Shown: piece by piece, positions 47,488 through 62,276 of the stretch
Layout: each line of letters begins with the position of its first letter
Numbering within the stretch: position 1 is the first letter of the stretch
Notes under the pieces: generated by a model
Seen by the model: the letters and a program-made list of their open reading frames with translations, nothing else
Database searches by the model: none
What the model was told of the DNA's origin: nothing
From: Mercurialis annua
Lineage: Eukaryota; Streptophyta; Magnoliopsida; Malpighiales; Euphorbiaceae
Direction of reading: 5' to 3'
DNA length: 64,000 nt
Assembly (NCBI RefSeq): GCF_937616625.2
Contig: NC_065573.1
Location: 19,173,001 to 19,237,000 of the forward strand
Program-made: the position numbers and the translations under genes

Positions 47488-50283
47488 ATGAGCGGAGCGG
47501 GGTTCGGGGGCCACTCGCCCAAGGCTTATGTCTAACTTCTCGATCTGGAAATGAATTTTGAAAATGGAGTCGCCACCTAGTTCAACTAGGAAATGCCTTT
47601 TAAACCGACTGGGTAATCTTACTCGCTTATGGGTAAAATTACCGTACATCGAACCAAAAGACCGGGTTCGTGGACCTCCCTAAAGCTCGAATGCTCTGCT
47701 TATCGGTTACCAGTTTTATTTGTCGGACATATTTATATTATTTCATCTTAATAGTATATGCAGTTCACATGATATAAAACCTGGAAATAAACAAGTCTGA
47801 GAGCATGGTAAACACTTATACTCGCATATGACCCGATCTGAACTAGACATGCATAGTAAGTAGTATGTTCTCATAAGCATACATTTAATCTTAGAGGTTT
47901 CTAACAAGTATCAAAAGTCTGGCTGGCCTAAATTAATTATATGCACAAAATCTAAATCGGGAGTCTAAGTTTGATTGATTGATTTTATTAGGTGATGTTG
48001 AAAAACCTATACAACCGTTACCACTCATTTCATGGCAGTCCTACGATATCTAGGTGATGGGCGGAATTGCATTTAACTAATTTATGTGATTACTCCTTTA
48101 ACCGGGTAATTGACATGCTTTTGGAAAGCGGAAAAATTTCTGGCATTGCCCAAGTGCAGTTGGTATACATACAAGGTCAAAGATAGTTTTTAACCTCGTT
48201 GACTCTGAGTGCATAAAACTCACGCGGGTTTTGACCATCGATCTGGTCGGAACTGGCTCTCGGTCAAATCATGAGAGTTGCGCGTCTCGTCGATCTGGTT
48301 CTACTGGTTTGAACCGCGGTCGATCCGATTTCTGGTGAACCCGAAATCTGCTCTGAAAGTTGATGGTTTGCTGGGGCTCGGGCTCATGGATCCGGTTTAT
48401 ACTTTATGTTACATTATTAGAATTCTGGGTCCATTTTACATCGGGCTTGACCCGCTACAGTGCATATATTAAAAGTACATAAAAATCTAATTTTTGGATT
48501 CAAACTTGGCCTATTTTCAAGGGCGAATGAGCCTAGAAACCTAAATTGAAAAGAGATAGGTTCGCCCGAACCTTGAAAAGTTTGAAGTTTCAAAAATAGA
48601 GCGGTTTTCAAGATCATATTTTCAATATTTGAACCATAAATGTATTGGGTGACTTATGTTTGAAAAGCCTGATCGGTGGCTGTATTTACAGATGTATCTA
48701 TAGCTCTCATCATTATTTTAGAATAGTTCTTTCAGTTAGTTGAAGAACTATTCATTTATTGTACTTTTTTTATTACTTATTGAAAAGTTTACCCTATAAC
48801 AAAAAAAAGAAAAAAATATGAAAGTTCGTTTATTTTTATTTGAAAAATAAGCAATGTGGAACCAAAATAGTACTTGCACCATGTATCCAAGTATGAATAA
48901 AATTATCAAAAGAAAAAGTATGAATTAAAGTAGTACTTTCACCAATAATAAAGAAGGCCCAGATGTTGAATTAAGTATGGTAATAGCAGATGTTTCCCTT
49001 AAATGAGAGTCAACCATTATGCAAGATATCATGCGTGAACCCCAAACAGAATATCTATGTAATGTAGTTTTAGGTCAGCTACATGTCATCCCATTTTCAA
49101 GTTCTTCCTTATACCCATTTTTAATTCTATAATTTTTGAAATTTAGAATTTGATAGACCATTTTTTTTTTTATATATATATATATATATATTTCTGTTAA
49201 AATAAAATTATCATTAAACAATATTTCAAAATGGAACTTGCAGTGGACAAGTTTCTGCTCAGATCGCAAGATTAATTCTTTCCACGGATGCTAAAACACT
49301 TTTTATTTTGAACTAATTAATTTATAAAAATTATATAATCTTCTTAAAATTAAAATATAAATGACTTAAATTTATATCATCTTACCTTTTACTTTTTTAT
49401 ATATTAATTCATCTATTAATTAAACCATTGAATAATTTGTAAATATTTATCTAATCGACCAAATTTGTTTATTATAATTATAATTATTTTCTCAATTTTT
49501 TGTACTACTATTTTTATTTAAAAGAAATGAGCTAATTATATATAAAATCATGATCTTTGCATCAAGTTTAAAAAATAACATAACCTTTAAAACGTGTTAA
49601 TCACATACACCATCTTTTATTATTTTTTTGTAAAAATAACATCAGTGATTTTTAATGGATTTTTGCTGATATGGCATGACACGTAGCACTCTCTTCAGGT
49701 GTTTAAGTCAGCAAAATTGTATCACATGATGGAATTAACATAAAATAAAAGGTGGTGTATGTAATTGATTATTTTTAAAAGTTATATATTATTTTCAAAA
49801 TTTAATATTAAATTTATAATTTTATATGTAATTAGTTCTAAAAAAAGTTAGTGTATAGAAATTGCCTCACTTTCAAACTCTTACCAAACTAAACTCAAAC
49901 AATGGACGCATGGGACATGACACTTTGGGCAACATGTCTCGCTCCGCCCACAGTTTACAAATCTTCACAAAAAGTTACTTGCACAACAAACCTACTTTTA
50001 AAAGAAAACGAATATTCCTCAAATAAACTCTTAAAACCGATCCTGCGGCTATAACTACCTCCAAATCATCTACTACTATTTAATCACCATTCATTCATTT
50101 TTTTCATTCTTTTTATTTAAATCGAAAATCAAGTTTCGGTAATATAATTTTTTTTTAAAATTATAAATTCCAACCAGTTCCATTAATTTTTTTATTTTGA
50201 TTTAGTTAATGTTAAAAAATTAATTAAAAGAATAACAATCTCAAATCAAACCAAGTTTATTAATCCGGTTCAATCAATCGGTT
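47488..50283. other. Intergenic region upstream of enolase
   Basis: No gene. The segment 47500-48650 (starting around GGAGTCGCCACCTAGTT) has the mixed composition of an old repeat but no domain I recognise. A (TA)10 run lies at 49171-49190 and an inverted-repeat element at 49531-49836. The enolase promoter should lie in the last few hundred bases. Confidence 0.5.
49531..49836. mobile_element. Foldback or MITE-like element
   Basis: Arms of about 90 bp run inward from GCTAATTATATATAAAATCA on the left and the inverted CTAATTACATATAAAATTAT on the right, meeting around CACATACACCATCTTTTATT and its inverse. Similarity is roughly three quarters and no clear TSD is seen, so it is old. Confidence 0.6.
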
Positions 50284-50413
50284 TGATTTTGGTTTGATTG
50301 TGCGGACCCCTACTAATACCCATCCCAAACCCTGCAACAAATCGTACTCACACAACTGCTTTAAACACTTGTCTTCTTTATCTGAAAAACCCTCAGATCT
50401 CAAAATATTTCCG

Positions 50414-54100
<3,687 letters not shown>

Positions 54101-54992
54101 AAATTGAAAAGGCTACTAGTTAGAAATCAGACTTGAGGACTGGAATTTTACTTGAAGTGAAATAAGTTTTATCTAATGTTATATTGAATGGGTTTTACTG
54201 AGGACCCTTTTCCAATAATTTTCACAGGAAGTTTTGTTTCTAAAAGATCGGAACTGTTGTAGCGAGAAATGTTCTCAAATCGGAATGTGTTTTAACTGCT
54301 TGAAATGTTTATTGAGTTTGGTTTTTACAGTAAGAAAATCTTGAAATGCCTTTTTAGAAATTTTGTTCTTAATTTAACATATGTGAATGATGCAATATTT
54401 TGTTGATTTTGGAATCTTTCTGCAATGAAGTGCGTGTTTGAATCTTTTCGAGTGAATGAAGTCAATTTAAGAAAAATCGATACAATTGAAAGTAAAAATT
54501 AAAAATTGTGATAAAATTGTGGACTTTAAAAGTTCGAAGTATAATTGAATAGAGGTGAAAAGATGAAGTATTTTTAAAAGACTTAATTATATCAAAAATC
54601 ACCAATTTTTTGCGTGTTTCTGATTTTTAAACTTTTTTTTTGACATATTTAACATTACCTTTTATTTTTTTGGCATATTTTATCTATGGTTGCGTTTGTT
54701 TTAAAAATTTGTGTCGGTTTGGATGCAAAACGGTGTTGTTTGACATTCAAAATGACGTCGTTTTTCATCCAAAACGGTCTCGTGGATATATATGAAAAAA
54801 TTAAATTAATGTGAAATTTGCCAAGAGAAAAAGTTCATGTTAAATACTAAAAATGCGAGGAAGTTGGTGATATTTTGGTGCAATTAAACTTTTTTAAAAT
54901 TAGGCTGTTGAATTACCACTTTTACTTCTTTGAGGTTTGAATCGTTGATTTACTATTGAGTGGTCATTTATGCTCTTTTACTGATATGCTAT
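54101..54992. other. Enolase 3' flank
   Basis: Probable 3' untranslated region followed by AT-rich sequence. No gene seen. Confidence 0.6.
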
Positions 54993-55618
54993 TAGGGATG
55001 GCAATGGGACGGGATGGGGGTGGGGAAGTTATCCCCGTCCCCGCTTATATGGGAAAACCCTGTCTCCGTCTCTATTTATTTGATGGGGATTTATCCATCC
55101 CCATTCCCATATTCGTGAATTCCCCATTCTTAAGGGGATCCCCATACCCCCATATAATTTTAATATAAATATATAAATATTTTTATTGTTTTCATGAAAT
55201 ATTTGAGAAAAAAATATAAACTATTCAATATTAATAATATAAAAAATTATAAGTTAAATTATCCCAAAAATTAATTAATCATTTAAAATATTCAGTAATT
55301 TTAAATATTAAAATAAAATAATTAAAATAAATAAAAAGTCGTTAAAAGTCATTATTCAATATTCTGATAATAAAATAAAATAATTAAAAAATATAAACAA
55401 TATACTAAACATTGTTACAAACTATATAAATATAGATCGGGTTCCCATGGGGATGGGGATCCCCATGGAGTGGGAGACTACACTCCCCCATCCCCGTGAA
55501 TGGGGAATAATCTTCCCCCATCTCCGTACCCATGGGGGCAATTGATGGGAATTTCTCATCCCGTTAGAGGGCAGGTCTCCATGAGAATCGGAGAATCTCC
55601 TCCCCATTGCCATCCCTA
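54993..55618. mobile_element. hAT-type MITE
   Basis: Terminal inverted repeats TAGGGATGGCAATGGG and CCATTGCCATCCCTA bound 626 bp. The G/C-rich arms are full of GGGGATCCCC-like words around an AT-rich centre. This terminus is common in plant hAT-derived MITEs. The expected 8-bp TSD is not clean (TATGCTAT versus GGTCTACC), so it may be old. Confidence 0.8.
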
Positions 55619-56033
55619 GGTCTACCGCCTTAAAAACCTCTGCATTCTGACACTAAAAAATTACTAATTTTATCTATTTTTATATTATCTGTTTTCAATT
55701 GTATTTTATAAAAAATTGGCACATGTTTTTGGCCCATGTGGCAGCCATGTTATCTAAATTTTGTAAAATTATCCTTATATTCATGCCCAATCGGCAGTTA
55801 ATTAACTTAAAACTAATAAAATTTAAAACTTCAAAACAAATACATTCATCTCTGCCGCCCACCCATCCCCCATTGATTACAAATTTAAAATAAATTTACT
55901 CTAATGAAAAATAGCATATAAAAAAAAAAAAATTGATAGTAAATCAAAGATAAACTATATAAATTTTACTGTAAGTAAACTGAATGTAAATTTAAAACAA
56001 ATTCAATGTAAACAAACTTAAAACAAATTTTTA
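55619..56033. other. AT-rich sequence left of the Tat-type element
   Basis: No gene. From about 55930 it carries words such as AAACTGAATGTAAATTTAAA that recur in the AT-rich repeats right of the element (62875-64000), showing the element landed within that repeat. Confidence 0.5.
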
Positions 56034-56038
56034 GTAAT

Positions 56039-56631
56039 TGATGGAGTCTGCCTTCTGAACCGGTGAGTGAACCTGCAAAACAGGGTAGAAGCTAACCGGA
56101 CGGTGGTTGTCCGATTAACTCTCCGATGCTAAAGTCAGTTTAGAGCTTTGAGCAGCGTTTTCAGTATATGAATGTAATCGTGATTCTAGGCATACCTCGT
56201 GCTCCTTTTATAGTAGTCGAATATACCTAGTAGAGTTGTATTAGGCAGGTGAATCCTACTTTGTAGGGATTCGGCAATATCGTAGAGATTCTCCTGATTT
56301 GTCGGGATCTACCTTAATCTGATAAGAATCCTATTTAGGAACGTCTTCCTAAATAGTCTTATCTTCCTAAAGTAGAGCTTATCCTTCCATATGTAGTGTT
56401 TGTGTCCTAATAGGACAATATTTCCATACTTAGTCGTTTACCCGAATCCCGGACCTGACGCGCTCTTGGCGGATCATGTGGGATTCGGTCTTTATTAGTG
56501 TGTTACCGAATCTTAGAGATTCGGTATCTCCTTCATATCTTTCGGTCTTCAGGGGGAGTCCGGTGTCGCCTGAGAGTGGATCTCCTGCAACTCGGCTCCA
56601 TTATACTTACAGTAGGATTCGGTATCCATCA
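56039..56631 (-). repeat. 3' LTR of the Tat-type element
   Basis: 593 bp, TG...CA. On the minus strand a TATAAAAGGAGCACGAGG motif (about 56186-56203) looks like the core promoter. Confidence 0.95.
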
Positions 56632-56643
56632 TTAGCCCCCACG
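56632..56643 (-). other. Polypurine tract of the Tat-type element
   Basis: The minus strand reads GTGGGGGCTAA immediately before the 3' LTR. Confidence 0.75.
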
Positions 56644-57166
56644 CAAGTGAGCTGAAGTAGTTTGGCATTTATGCCTTAGTGGATTTTAGCTCTTTTGGAG
56701 CTGAGTTCTTTTATACGGGCGAGTCGTTTTGTATTCCGGGCGAGTCGTTCCATATGTTTGTGGGTGACGTTTCTTCTTTAGTAAGATTCTGTGTTGCCAC
56801 GTGTCGGCATTTAATGATTTAACGGTTAATGATTCAAAAGCGTTTTGTATTTAATCTCTTCGCATTTCTTCTTTTCCCTCTTACTTTGCTTTTCGAATTT
56901 ACTCTTATTTCTTGTAGCTATTTCCTTTTCGTTCTTCGTTTGATTATTTGATTCTTCGTGACTTGTTTTCTCCAGATTTTTCAGGTATGTTTTCTTTCGT
57001 CGTTTGGATGTTAATATGGCTTTCTTCTTTGTATATTCTCCATGATTTATATTCTGGAAATTCCTTATGTACTTGGTGTTCTTCGATGTGTTCTTCAACG
57101 TGTTCTTCAATATATTTTTTGTTTGATCCTTATTCTGTGTTTATGTTTGTGATTTCCTGTTCTAGG

Positions 57167-57910
57167 ATGCCTCTTAGTCGAGTGGAAGATGCATGCGCTG
57201 CTATGGCTTTTACCCGATCAAAGCTTCGTAGGGATGAAGTCTTAGATATCTATTTTAAGTATAGCTTTCCTTTTGATTATAGGGTGATATTACCCGGTGC
57301 CGATATGGCTGCGTCCGATTCTCCAGGGTCTTCTTGTAGGGCGGTTCTCTTCGAAGAGCAATTTGCTGCTGGTCTTAGGTTTCCTTTAGATTCATTTTTA
57401 GTAGAAGTGTGTAGGGATTTAAAGGTTGCTCTGGGGCAACTTTACCCTGGTACGATTAAAGTAGTGCTCGCCTTTTCGGAGGCATGTAGGCTCCGGGGTT
57501 GTGCCCCTTCTCTCAAAGTGTTATATCATTTTGTAGATTTTAGGAAGTGTGATGGTTGCTTCGTTTTCGCCCTCGGCAGGGAAGGGCGGTCTCGTATTTA
57601 TCTTCCTTGCCTAACCAGTCGCTGGCGAAGGCGTTTCTTTATTGTTTACCATAAATTTGCTTTTCTTCATTTTTCGGACGGTTTTTCTTCTCATCAAGTT
57701 CGGAGCTGTCCGTCTCCTTTAAGTTTATCCGAGTCAAAACTTGCTTTTGACATATCTTCCTGTAGTATTGTGTCGCGTCCCATTTTAGATGTCTTGGTTA
57801 ATAGTCATCTTCGGAGTCGATGGTTTCCTTTGGAGGATCCTCCTCGAGGCTTGGCGGATCTTTGCTACTCTTTTGTTCAAGGTATATTAATTTGCTTAAG
57901 TTCTTTTTAA
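57167..57910 (+). CDS. Opposite-strand extra ORF 1 of the Tat-type element (gypsy-type transposon domain)
   Basis: About 247 residues starting MPLSRVEDAC. It runs opposite to gag. The pattern of an acidic start, a LPG-containing segment (VILPGADMA), a FEEQFAAGLRFPLDSF block and a VLYHFVDFRKCDG block resembles the plant domain called putative gypsy type transposon (PF04195), typical of these antisense ORFs. Its biochemical role is unknown. An intron may lie in the leader (56985-57165: CAG|GTATGT ... TTCTAG|GATG). The frame remains open upstream but lacks a better ATG. I found no in-frame junction joining it to the next ORF. Confidence 0.7.
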   Translation: MPLSRVEDACAAMAFTRSKLRRDEVLDIYFKYSFPFDYRVILPGADMAASDSPGSSCRAVLFEEQFAAGLRFPLDSFLVEVCRDLKVALGQLYPGTIKVVLAFSEACRLRGCAPSLKVLYHFVDFRKCDGCFVFALGREGRSRIYLPCLTSRWRRRFFIVYHKFAFLHFSDGFSSHQVRSCPSPLSLSESKLAFDISSCSIVSRPILDVLVNSHLRSRWFPLEDPPRGLADLCYSFVQGILICLSSF

Positions 57911-57925
57911 TGTTTCTTTTGTAGG

Positions 57926-59069
57926 ATGTCTTCTTCTTCTGACGATTTCCTTTCCGGATTTCAAGTAGATTTGGACGTTCCGATGGGTGGTCCTGACGTT
58001 CCTATCGCCAACATTATTCCTGGCGACATTGTCGTGGATGGGGCTCCTGTTGATATCCCCCTAGCTCCCGCCGAGATAGCGTTGCCTGAGGTTATTGTTG
58101 TAAATGATGATGATGGTGATGACTCGGCTGTTCCAGTAGGTGACGAGGCGGTTCCGTCGCCACTTCCCCCTCTAGCATCATTTGCCGTCTCGGGGGGAGT
58201 TGGGGGTGTGGCTTCAGAGGGGCCGGTTGTTGCTGATTCGGGAGAGATTTCTCTAGGTCGAGACCCGGATTCTCCGTCTAGGAAAAGACGTCGAGTTGGC
58301 GATGGTTCTCCATCGAGGGAGAGTTTTCCTGGAAACTCTTCTTCTGCTCCAGATTTGGTTCAGTGGGTCGAAGGTCAGGATCCTGCTAGTTTGCTGAATC
58401 CTAGAGTGTTGGCAGAATATATTCGAACTTTGGCGATTCCTGATGATGTCACGTGGTTCTGTGGTAGGCCGGGTCAGGAGCTTTCCGATCTGGCTTGTTT
58501 TCATGGTTTCTCTGTAAGTGCTTTCTTTCTTGAGTAGAATATGTTTTTTGTATTCTGTTGTTTTCTTATTTGTTTATTTCTGGTGTGTGTAGGCTCTTCA
58601 ATCTGTTCTGGTATTGAACGACCGCCGACAGTGTGCCGAGGAGGAGGTCGAGCGTCTGTCTGCTCTTTTGGCGACTTCCGAGTCTGAAAGGGCGAAATTG
58701 AAGGCTTCTTTGGAAGAGCATGATTCCCTTCTGGCGCAGCTCAAGGCTCAGGATGCAATTAATGATCGCCAAGTGAAAGTGATTGAGAAAAAGATCGATG
58801 ACTTGACTCAAGAGATTGAGGAGCTCATTCGGATCAATTCCCTTGTTGGTGGGGAGAGGGACAGTCTTAGATCGGAGGTTGAAGGTCTTCACATCCGTCT
58901 GCTAGATACGAAGGCTTTTTACTCTGCTTTGATAAGCGAGTATCGCCTTGCGATTGGGAAGAAGCTTCTGGAGCAGAATCCTAATATTGATCTTTCTGGG
59001 GTTAACGGGTTGGATCCCCAGGCCATCGCCCGTGATCTCCTCGTCAAGATGTCTAAAGACCGCGTCTAG
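57926..59069 (+). CDS. Opposite-strand extra ORF 2 of the Tat-type element (spliced, coiled coil)
   Basis: Two exons, 57926-58513 and 58593-59069, join in phase 0 across a 79-bp intron with a GTAAGT donor and a TGTGTAG acceptor, giving about 354 residues. The first half is low in complexity, rich in Asp, Pro, Val, Gly and Ser, with a basic KRRRVG stretch that could be a nuclear signal. The second half (from about residue 205) is a heptad-rich coiled coil (ERLSALLATSESERAKL onwards). It follows ORF 1 by 15 bp; a GTATAT ... TTTTGTAG stretch (57882-57924) between them resembles a 43-bp intron but would shift the frame. Function unknown. Confidence 0.65.
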
Positions 59070-59199
59070 TAGTTTTCCTTTCGATTGTATTTGCTGATGT
59101 ATTAATTTTGCTTTTGTAATTCACAATTTATGAATATATTTTCTTCGTGTTTCTTCGAAATGTGCTTTCGCTTTATTTTTATGTACTTGTCTTGCCTCG

Positions 59200-59480
59200 A
59201 GGGTTATTCTAAACCCTGTTCTTGGCGTTGCTTTTTATAGAGTTAATCTAAACTCTTTTTTGTTTTTGTTTTTGTTTCGAGTTAATCTAAACTCTTTTTT
59301 GGCGATTTGCCTTTTTTGAGTTAATTTAAACTCATTTTTAGCCTTTTGTGGCGATTTGCCTGGTTCGGCGATTTTGCTTTGAGTTAATTTAAACTCATTT
59401 TCTTGGCTCTTAGCCTTTCGTGGCGATTTGCCTAGTTCGGCGATTTTGCCTTGAGTTAATTTAAACTCATTTTCTTGGCT
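59200..59480. repeat. Spacer tandem repeats in the Tat-type element
   Basis: Four to five imperfect units with GAGTTAATTTAAACTC (nearly palindromic) followed by TGGCGATTTGCC and TTCGGCGATTTTGC. Similar spacer repeats occur in Tat relatives. Confidence 0.85.
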
Positions 59481-59711
59481 TTTAGCTTTTCTTGAATTTG
59501 ATCTTTAATTTATTTTTTCTTCTTTCGTCTTTGATTTAATCATTCGTGGCTGTTCTTGATTTTTATTTCTTTATTGGTTCGTCTGGCTAATCAGATGGTA
59601 GCGAAATTGAATTTTTATTGATAAAAAGATGGCATACAAAACATTAAAGATAGATTTGACGCTATCTGGTAAGACGGAAAGTCGTTACCGATGATGGGTC
59701 GTTTTTCATTC

Positions 59712-60524
59712 CTATTCTTCCTTCTTTTCGGTCTTGTTTTCTTGGAGATCCACCACTGACTCGTCATAGCACTTCTTTGCTATTCCTTGGTCTCCTCTCA
59801 GCGTCACTACTCCCTTTTCGGTTGGTACTTTCATTGCCAACGCTCTTATGCTGGTTACTGCTGCCGAATCATGGAGGAAAGGCCTTCCTAGGATGGCATT
59901 GTATGTCAGTTCCATGTCCACTATGTTGAATAGTGACATGATTTTCTTATTTATTCCTCTTTCTGGGCCGATTATTACTTCCAAGGTGACTGCTCCTAGT
60001 GGAGTGATGGAGGGGCCGCCGAGTCCTGATAGCGGAATTGGGACTCGGCGTAGCCTTGACGCTGTTCCTCCCAGCATTTTGTATGCTGCGTTTGTCATCA
60101 GGTTTACCGCGCTTCCTTCGTCGATTAGGATCCGCTCCATGTTCCAATTTTCAATGATGGTAGTCACTACCAAAGCATCGTTGTGGGGTGCTTTGACGTG
60201 TTCATAATCTTCTACATCGAAGATTACTGGCGGCATGTGAGTTTCTCGTATGTTCATTACTTCCTTCCTTTGCTTCCTCCTGATCGTGGAGCTGCTATGC
60301 CCTCCACCGTTAATCATGTGTATGGTTCCCAGAATTTTGGATGGGCGCTCGTCTTCCTTTTCTTTCGGCTTGTCTTCTCTATTTCTTTTTTCTCCCTTGT
60401 CATTGCTCTTCTCTTTTCGGGCCACAAATTTCCTCAGCTCGCCTGTGTCGATCATTCTTTCGATCTCGACCTTCAAGTCTCTACAGGTATCCGTTTCATG
60501 TCCGTAATCGTCGTGAAATTTGCA
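59712..60524 (-). CDS. Protease part of Gag-Pro (Tat type), downstream of an in-frame TAG
   Basis: The frame continues directly from gag after the TAG at 60525-60527. It starts with a zinc-knuckle-like CKFHDDYGHETDTC and contains a Lys/Glu-rich linker and a retropepsin-like domain (ILIDEGSAVNLMTN, later YNAILGRPFLHDS). The active-site Asp is present but the triad reads DEG, not DTG or DSG. It ends in a Lys/Glu-rich tail with no reverse transcriptase after it. No ATG follows the TAG early in the frame, so expression would require readthrough; the intact family member probably has a Tyr codon there. Confidence 0.8.
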   Translation of the reverse strand, partial: CKFHDDYGHETDTCRDLKVEIERMIDTGELRKFVARKEKSNDKGEKRNREDKPKEKEDERPSKILGTIHMINGGGHSSSTIRRKQRKEVMNIRETHMPPVIFDVEDYEHVKAPHNDALVVTTIIENWNMERILIDEGSAVNLMTNAAYKMLGGTASRLRRVPIPLSGLGGPSITPLGAVTLEVIIGPERGINKKIMSLFNIVDMELTYNAILGRPFLHDSAAVTSIRALAMKVPTEKGVVTLRGDQGIAKKCYDESVVDLQENKTEKKEE

Positions 60525-62201
60525 CTACTTTCTAGTGTCTCTTATCTCTGCTTTCATCTTTGGTGGCCATACCACGTTTTTGACGTTTTCTTTGATCCAC
60601 ATGAGGACATTGGTTCGGCTGGTGTTTAGCGGAGTGAAGTTATTCTCGTCATCTCTGGGATCGTATCTCGATTCATATCTTGTCTGGGGGGCGAATCGTC
60701 TGCTTTCTTCGGGTCTTCCTCTCCTGTCATCAGGTTTGGACTTGGTTTTTTCTCTGGATCTCTCTTTCGATTCTTTTCCTTTTGCTTCCTTTCCGCGAAT
60801 CGCCCTTCGCCCTTCGTCTAACTCGAAGTATTTCTGGGCTATGCCCATTAGGTTCGAGAAAGTTGTGGGTTTATTGACTAGCAACTTGTCCACCAGCTTT
60901 CCGAATCGCGTCCCTTCTCGCAATGCTTCTGTCGCCATGTCGACGTTCAGGTTGTCTATCTTCATAGCTTGCTTGTTGAATCGTTCGATGTAGCTCCGCA
61001 GGGTTTCTCCTTCTTCTTGGATGCAGGCTCTCAGGATACTGGTAGTGGTTTTAGCTGGGATGTTTGTGAGATATCTGTTAAGGAACTCTGTTGAAAGCGA
61101 AGCGAAGCTTTTGATCGAGCCCGGTTTTAATTTGTTATACCATCTCTGGGCTGTGCCCGTGAGTGTGGTAGGGAAAACCCTGCAGAGGATGGCGTCCGAT
61201 ACGCTGAGTAGCCCCATGGTCGCTGTGAACCTAGAGGTATGGTCTCGGGGGTCTCCTTCCCCATTGAAAATTGGCAGGATCGGCAACTTCATGCTGTGCG
61301 GGATAGTTTCCTCCATGATCTCGGGCGAGAGGGGTGATCCTTTCAACCTGAGGTCGTCTATATCCAATTCTTCAGATTTTAGTTTTTTGAGCGCTTTGGC
61401 GATCTTCTCTTCTAAATCTTCTTCCACCACATATGTGGCTTTGCTTTTTTGGGGTGTCTCTGACGATTCGCTCTCTCCTTCTTGGTGTTTTTTCTTAGTT
61501 TGCTCTTTCCCTGCATCTCTTTCCTGTCGCTTACTCCTTGGCGGGGCGTCTTCTTTTTCCTTCTCCCTTCGTTCGTCTCTCTTTGAATTCAGACCGCTCC
61601 GGGCGTCCTCCTGGTTGTGCTCATTTCTGGGTGTCTCCGGTGATTCCTCGTTAGATTTGTCTCCGTTCGGACTTTCTTCGTTGCTGGTTCTATTTTCTCG
61701 CTGGTTTCTTGCTTCGTTTCTTTCTCCGTTCCCTCTGGTTCGGGGTTCCTTGCTTTTATTGTTTTCTGCCCTTGCCTCTCGTCGGCCTGGGTTTGCATTT
61801 TCTGTTCTTTCTCTTCTTCTGGGAGCTGTAGGGCTGAAGTTTTCCCTTAGGATTTTCATAGTTTCTTCGTGCCTGTCGTTTGTTCTTTTGGCTTCGCTGG
61901 CCAATCTGTCAAGATTTGCCTGTACAGATTCCAGTATCTTCTTCAGCATTTCGTTGTGTGAATCTTGTGCTGCTGCATTTGGTGCTCGTTCTTCAGTGCC
62001 TAGATTGAAAGCAATTGGGATGCTTCCTCTTATCGGATTAGTTTGGTACTGGGGTGTTGAGAAAGAGGGCCCTCCGGTGTTGCTTTTTTCCCCGGAGTTG
62101 TGAAGCCCGTCTTCCGTCACGTTGATTATCTCCGGAGTGCTTTTTGGGTCCATTGGTTGTTTGTCTTTCAGGTTTACTCTTTCAGAAGTCATCTTCTTCA
62201 A
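60525..62201 (-). CDS. Gag protein of the Tat-type element
   Basis: 558 residues from the ATG at 62201, 75 bases inside the 5' LTR. The N-terminal half is low in complexity and rich in Glu, Arg, Asn and Lys (charged clusters such as NKSKEPRTRGNGER). The C-terminal half holds the retrotransposon Gag domain: FNGEGDPRDHTSRF, then GTAQRWYNKLKPGSI, then LRSYIERFNKQAMKI. It forms the particle that packages the element RNA. The frame ends at a TAG just before the zinc knuckle, so as it stands the product lacks that RNA-binding motif. Confidence 0.9.
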   Translation of the reverse strand: MKKMTSERVNLKDKQPMDPKSTPEIINVTEDGLHNSGEKSNTGGPSFSTPQYQTNPIRGSIPIAFNLGTEERAPNAAAQDSHNEMLKKILESVQANLDRLASEAKRTNDRHEETMKILRENFSPTAPRRRERTENANPGRREARAENNKSKEPRTRGNGERNEARNQRENRTSNEESPNGDKSNEESPETPRNEHNQEDARSGLNSKRDERREKEKEDAPPRSKRQERDAGKEQTKKKHQEGESESSETPQKSKATYVVEEDLEEKIAKALKKLKSEELDIDDLRLKGSPLSPEIMEETIPHSMKLPILPIFNGEGDPRDHTSRFTATMGLLSVSDAILCRVFPTTLTGTAQRWYNKLKPGSIKSFASLSTEFLNRYLTNIPAKTTTSILRACIQEEGETLRSYIERFNKQAMKIDNLNVDMATEALREGTRFGKLVDKLLVNKPTTFSNLMGIAQKYFELDEGRRAIRGKEAKGKESKERSREKTKSKPDDRRGRPEESRRFAPQTRYESRYDPRDDENNFTPLNTSRTNVLMWIKENVKNVVWPPKMKAEIRDTRK

Positions 62202-62259
62202 TGAGATTTGTATTTGAGTTCAGAAAAGCTCCTTCTTTTGAAGTTTAGTTAAGCTTTTT

Positions 62260-62274
62260 CCACAGACGGCGCCA
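62260..62274 (-). other. Primer binding site of the Tat-type element
   Basis: The minus strand reads TGGCGCCGTCTGTGG, two bases inside the 5' LTR. The TGGCGCC start is complementary to a tRNA ending in GGCGCCA. It is not the initiator tRNA-Met site used by the other two elements; I cannot say which tRNA it is. Confidence 0.8.
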
Positions 62275-62276
62275 AT

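Noticed and set aside
57882..57924. 43-bp intron joining extra ORFs 1 and 2
   Set aside because: The GT...AG ends are present, but the join shifts the frame and reaches a stop soon after; the size is also below usual plant introns.
61021..62103. 360-codon frame on the + strand
   Set aside because: It lies wholly opposite the gag gene of the Tat-type element and has Ser/Leu/Phe-rich composition expected of an antisense shadow.
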